A stretch of 64,000 bases of DNA, from NCBI GenBank assembly GCA_049516635.1, contig JBEKSX010000002.1, positions 1 through 64,000 on the forward strand, given 5' to 3'. The DNA is from JBEKSX01 sp049516635. GTDB taxonomy: Bacteria > Bacteroidota > Ignavibacteria > Tepidaquicellales > OLB5. Under the pieces are notes generated by a model. That model did no database searches. It saw only the letters and a program-made list of their open reading frames with translations, and was not told the origin of the DNA. A program made the position numbers and the translations under genes. This document shows positions 60,624 to 64,000 of the stretch, piece after piece (position 1 is the first letter of the stretch; each line of letters begins with the position of its first letter).

Positions 60624-60960
60624 CCTTATGAATTTCTTTAATAAGCTCGTCGATCTTGTTTGCGTATTCCAAGGAATCATCGTAATAGAAGAGCAATTCT
60701 GGAACAGCCTTCAGGTAAATCCTTGAACCAAGATGCATCCTGATCTGCTTTTTCCTGAAGTTAATCTTATCTATGCATTTCTGTCCGGTTTGTTTATTCC
60801 CGAAAAAACTCAAATAAATTTTCGATGTTTTCAGGTCACGGCTCATAACAACTTTAGTAACCGTTACCAACCCGAGATCAAGTTCGGATAGGTCCCTTGT
60901 CAGGACCTCATTAATCTTATGTTTAATCTCTTCCGAGACCTTTTCCGTTCTTACTGACAT
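60613..60960 (-). CDS. rbfA: 30S ribosome-binding factor A
   Basis: This 115-residue KH-like protein helps mature the 30S subunit. It opens SVRTEKVSEEIKHKINEVL, continues GLVTVTKVVMSRDLKTSKIYLSF and ends with RIYLKAVPELLFYYDDSLEY, the RbfA signature. It is 11 bases after infB and overlaps truB by 11 bases, the usual order infB-rbfA-truB. Confidence 0.95.
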   Translation of the reverse strand: MSVRTEKVSEEIKHKINEVLTRDLSELDLGLVTVTKVVMSRDLKTSKIYLSFFGNKQTGQKCIDKINFRKKQIRMHLGSRIYLKAVPELLFYYDDSLEYANKIDELIKEIHKDDL

Positions 60961-60971
60961 GGCTATAATAA

Positions 60972-63863
60972 TTAGGCAAGCTTACGCTTTATTTCAACTA
61001 TTTTATAGGACTCTATTATATCGCCTACCTTTATATCATTGAAGTTCTCCAGGCTAATCCCGCACTCATAACCTGCTTCGACTTCTCTTACATCATCCTT
61101 AAATCTCTTCAGTGAGAGAATATTGCCGTCGAAAACAGTAAACCCTTCTCTTAATAGCCTGACCTTACTCGATCTGACCACTTTACCATCAAGTACATAG
61201 CAGCCCGCTATCAGGCCTACTTTTGGTACTTTGAAGGTCTGCCGTACTTCAACTGTAGCAAGTACTTCTTCAGATTTTTCAGGTTCAAGCAGGCCCTCGA
61301 GAGCAAGTTTTATCTCGTTTATCACATCATATATAATATTATGGAGCCTGATATCCACCTTCTCGGATTGTGCAAGCTTGCGTGCTTTCAGGTTAGGTCT
61401 TACGCTAAATCCCACAATAATTGCGTTTGATGCTGCGGCAAGAAGCACATCGTTCTCTGATATCTCGCCTATACCTTTATGAATGACACTTACTTTTACT
61501 TCTGAAGTTCCAAGTTTCAGGAGTGAATCGGATAATGCTTCCACAGACCCATCTACATCACCTTTAATTATAACATTTAGGTCCACCTGTTTTCCCTCTT
61601 TGATTTGTTTCGATATATCATCCAGTGTTGTGAACTTTATCTGTCTGAAATCCTGCTCTCGTTTTAGCTGCTGCCGTTTAAGAGAAATTTCTTTAGTATC
61701 TCTTTCGGTGTTCAGTACTACAAGCGTATCGCCTGCCTGGGGCATTCCGTCAAAGCCCGATACCTGTACGGGAGTAGAAGGTTTTGCTGTTTCAACACGA
61801 TTCCCTCTCTCATCGTACATCGCTTTTACTTTTCCGCTAAAAACACCGGCAACAAAACTATCTCCCATCTTTAATGTGCCTTTCTGGACAAGTATCGAAG
61901 CCAGTATTCCTTTGCCTTTATCAAGCTCTGCTTCAACAACTGCACCGCGGGCATTTCTATGTGGATTCGCTTTCAGGTCGAGCAGCTCCGCTTCGAGCAA
62001 AATTTTCTCAAGGAGCTTATCTATATTCAAACCTTTCTTTGCAGCGATCTCAACCGATTGGTACTTGCCGCCCCATTCCTCCACAAGGATTCCTTTATCC
62101 GATAATTGAGTTTTAATTTTCAAAGGATCCGCATTGGGTTTATCAATCTTATTGATGGCAATAACGATAGGTACATTAGCTGCAAGAGAGTGATTGATCG
62201 CTTCTATGGTTTGCGGCATCACATTATCATCGGCAGCAACAACCAGCACAACTATGTCCGTTATTTGAGCACCCCTCGCCCTCATTGCAGTAAATGCTTC
62301 ATGGCCGGGCGTATCAAGGAAAGTAATCAGCTTTCCGCTATCCAGACTGACCTGGTATGCCCCGATATGCTGTGTTATTCCACCTGCTTCCCCGGCAACT
62401 ACATTGGTTTTCCTGATATAGTCGAGCAGCGAAGTTTTTCCGTGATCAACGTGTCCCATGATAGTTACAACGGGCGGTCTGGAAACAAGTGTCTCCGGGG
62501 GATCGTCAGTATCAGCAAGGAGATCCACTTCATATTCCTTATGGAAATCTACCTTGTATCCAAACTCATCGGCAAGCAGAACTATGAGATCTTTTTCAAG
62601 GCGCTGGTTTATGCTAATCATCATACCCAGCTCTAAGCTTTTTTGTATAAGAAGATTTACATCGATATTCATGAGTGATGCAAGTTCGGCTGTGGATAAA
62701 AATTCTGTTACCTGAAGTATACTCTGGCTACGGAGAAATTCTTCCTGCTGCTTCTGTTCCTGCTCTATCCTTTCTTTTCGTTTTCTCTTTCTCAGCTGGC
62801 TTCTTGAGGTTAGGGCGCCGACATCCTCTATCTTTGCCATCGTTTCTCTGATAGCTTCTTCTATTTCGATGTTCAACGCTTCATCATCATATTTTTTCCG
62901 TTTCTTCGCCTCTGCACCATCAGTATATTTCTGCTTTTTTATCTTATTCTTTCTTTCTATATCTCTTTTCTTTGCATCAAGTGATTCAGGAACGGGTATG
63001 GCTTCTATCTGCTTTTCTTTTGGAACCGGAATTCTTTCCTTCTCATCGTGCTGGGCCGGCTTTTTAAAGAAAGGTCTTTGCCTATAACCCTGCTGCGGTT
63101 TTTTCCGCTTTTTATAGTCTTCCTTAATTACTACTTTTTCGTACTTTCTTTCAGTTTTGCCCGCTTGTTTATCCGCTTTATCCTCATACCGGGGTCTTTG
63201 TTCTTCTTTATTTCGCTGGAATTGTGCAGGTTTTTCAGGTTCTCTTTTAGGTTTAAAAGGAGGTTTCCTTTCAGCAGGCACTGGAATCACCTTTTTTGCT
63301 GTAGGTTTCTCTGCAGGTATCTTAATCACCTTTTCTTTAGGTTTTTGTGCTTCTTCTTCTTTTCTTTTCTTTTCTGCTTCAAGTTGTCTGCGACGTTCTA
63401 ATTCTTTTTCTTTCTCCAGTTCTTTCTCACGTTCGAGCTGTTCTTTCTTCATCTCGATCAGACGTCTCTTTTCATCAAGTTCTCTCTGAAGGTGAAGTTC
63501 CCTCTCCCTTTTTAGCTTCTCTTCAGCTTCCAGTTTTTCCTTTCTCTCTTCTTCTTCCTGAAGTTTCCTTTCCCTTTCCTTTTTTACATCCTCTTCAATC
63601 TCATTTATCTCTATAGTTTTATGTTTCTTCTTGAAATCGATCAGTTTCTGTTTATGCTTTACTGCTTCTTCGATATCTGACTTAAAATGCCCGAGGACTT
63701 TTCTGTATACAGTCTCATCAACTTTAGACATAATTCCGCTGACCTCGATCCCTATTCGCTTTAGATAATCGAGGACCTCAGTACTTTGCCTGTTGACTTC
63801 CTTAGCTATACTGAAGATACTTTTACTTTTTCCCTGTGCTGTATCGGTTTTCGTTTCGGGCAT
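60972..63863 (-). CDS. infB: Translation initiation factor IF-2
   Basis: This 963-residue GTPase delivers initiator tRNA to the ribosome. The N-terminus has an IF2_N domain (IAKEVNRQSTEVLDYLKRIG), then a long Lys/Glu/Arg-rich coiled coil (about 70-350). The G domain begins near residue 465 with VTIMGHVDHGKTSLLDYIRK, with DTPGHEAFTAMRARG and INKIDKPNADP. Domains 2-4 follow, ending with GYECGISLENFNDIKVGD. It is downstream of nusA and upstream of rbfA. Confidence 0.97.
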   Translation of the reverse strand: MPETKTDTAQGKSKSIFSIAKEVNRQSTEVLDYLKRIGIEVSGIMSKVDETVYRKVLGHFKSDIEEAVKHKQKLIDFKKKHKTIEINEIEEDVKKERERKLQEEEERKEKLEAEEKLKRERELHLQRELDEKRRLIEMKKEQLEREKELEKEKELERRRQLEAEKKRKEEEAQKPKEKVIKIPAEKPTAKKVIPVPAERKPPFKPKREPEKPAQFQRNKEEQRPRYEDKADKQAGKTERKYEKVVIKEDYKKRKKPQQGYRQRPFFKKPAQHDEKERIPVPKEKQIEAIPVPESLDAKKRDIERKNKIKKQKYTDGAEAKKRKKYDDEALNIEIEEAIRETMAKIEDVGALTSRSQLRKRKRKERIEQEQKQQEEFLRSQSILQVTEFLSTAELASLMNIDVNLLIQKSLELGMMISINQRLEKDLIVLLADEFGYKVDFHKEYEVDLLADTDDPPETLVSRPPVVTIMGHVDHGKTSLLDYIRKTNVVAGEAGGITQHIGAYQVSLDSGKLITFLDTPGHEAFTAMRARGAQITDIVVLVVAADDNVMPQTIEAINHSLAANVPIVIAINKIDKPNADPLKIKTQLSDKGILVEEWGGKYQSVEIAAKKGLNIDKLLEKILLEAELLDLKANPHRNARGAVVEAELDKGKGILASILVQKGTLKMGDSFVAGVFSGKVKAMYDERGNRVETAKPSTPVQVSGFDGMPQAGDTLVVLNTERDTKEISLKRQQLKREQDFRQIKFTTLDDISKQIKEGKQVDLNVIIKGDVDGSVEALSDSLLKLGTSEVKVSVIHKGIGEISENDVLLAAASNAIIVGFSVRPNLKARKLAQSEKVDIRLHNIIYDVINEIKLALEGLLEPEKSEEVLATVEVRQTFKVPKVGLIAGCYVLDGKVVRSSKVRLLREGFTVFDGNILSLKRFKDDVREVEAGYECGISLENFNDIKVGDIIESYKIVEIKRKLA

Positions 63864-63890
63864 TAATTAAAATAAATAATAGATTAAAAA

Positions 63891-64000
63891 TTAACTATTT
63901 TCTTCTCCAGCTGTTTCGTCATCAGCTGTTACCTCTTCGGTCGCTTGCATCTCCTCCTCTTTCTCTGGAGGCTGCTCTTTACGTTCCACATCAATTTCGA
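63891..64000 (-). CDS. nusA: Transcription termination/antitermination factor NusA, C-terminal end (partial)
   Basis: The last 36 codons of a leftward gene run to the right edge and end in TAA at 63891-63893. The residues are very acidic (ERKEQPPEKEEEMQATEEVT and DDETAGEEN), as in the NusA tails of this lineage. The infB start lies 27 bases downstream. The call rests mainly on the conserved nusA-infB order; the body of the gene is outside the window. Confidence 0.75.
   Translation of the reverse strand, partial: EIDVERKEQPPEKEEEMQATEEVTADDETAGEENS

Noticed and set aside
60623..60680. Longer TruB start inside rbfA
   Set aside because: The extra 19 residues overlap the conserved end of rbfA; the ATG at 60623 gives a normal TruB start and an 11-base overlap.
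63048..63616. Several long open frames opposite infB
   Set aside because: They are created by the Lys/Glu/Arg-rich coiled coil of IF-2, whose A/G-rich codons rarely give stops on the other strand; products are Phe/Ser/Leu-rich nonsense.

Overview
The window is bacterial and chromosomal, most likely from the Ignavibacteria or a close relative on the Bacteroidota/Chlorobiota branch. Five things point there. A secreted protein ends in a classic Por/type IX sorting domain (YPNPFNPKT near its C-terminus, 6508-7533). There is an LptD outer-membrane assembly protein, so the cell is Gram-negative. A TonB / PstS-like / TPR operon and a DUF3098 protein are typical of Bacteroidota. Shine-Dalgarno sequences are often weak, TTG starts are common, and one promoter fits the Bacteroidota TTG-N19-TAnnTTTG pattern. 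The class II (B12-dependent) ribonucleotide reductase also fits. This is read from motifs and gene order only; no 16S or marker tree was possible.

Layout. 1-3206 is an A/T-rich accessory segment: a P-loop kinase fused to a PurZ-like adenylosuccinate synthetase (5' end outside the window), a tightly coupled DUF7002 gene, and a convergent DUF4365 nuclease-like gene. 3207-3943 is repeat-rich and gene-free. 3944-7533 holds TPR and other lipoproteins and the type IX secreted protein. 7534-8574 carries tRNA-Leu(UAA) surrounded by degenerate, palindrome-interrupted partial copies of itself. 8575-22427 is mostly housekeeping and envelope genes: an isolated nuoJ, trpS, an alcohol dehydrogenase-like gene, a PhnP-like hydrolase, an M20 dipeptidase, the TonB/PstS/TPR operon, an L,D-transpeptidase and a eukaryote-like citrate synthase. 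22428-26598 is a second accessory island: UDG-like protein, HNH nuclease, TcmP and DUF5131, followed by a dense cluster of small inverted repeats.

26679-34501 has nrdJ and a probable biosynthetic operon (two ATP-grasp ligases, a GNAT acetyltransferase and lysine 2,3-aminomutase). 34948-45448 contains prfA, small stress or unknown proteins, two GT-C membrane glycosyltransferase-like proteins, a histidine kinase and a cyclic-nucleotide-binding protein. 45439-56253 carries dapF, lptD, a free-methionine sulfoxide reductase, gpmA, an SSS transporter and an S9 peptidase. 56377-64000 is the conserved translation/RNA operon nusA-infB-rbfA-truB-ribF-rpsO-pnp, read leftward.

The most promising undescribed system is at 1-2124. 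The synthetase has the GSEGKG signature: Ser replaces the catalytic Asp of PurA, as in phage PurZ, which makes the 2-aminoadenine precursor. Here it is fused to a nucleotide-kinase domain and co-transcribed with DUF7002, with no phage genes in view. Both accessory islands are followed by copies of the same ~165-177 bp structured repeat, which may mark insertion sites. The kamA / GNAT / double ATP-grasp operon is a second candidate, for a beta-lysine-containing small molecule.
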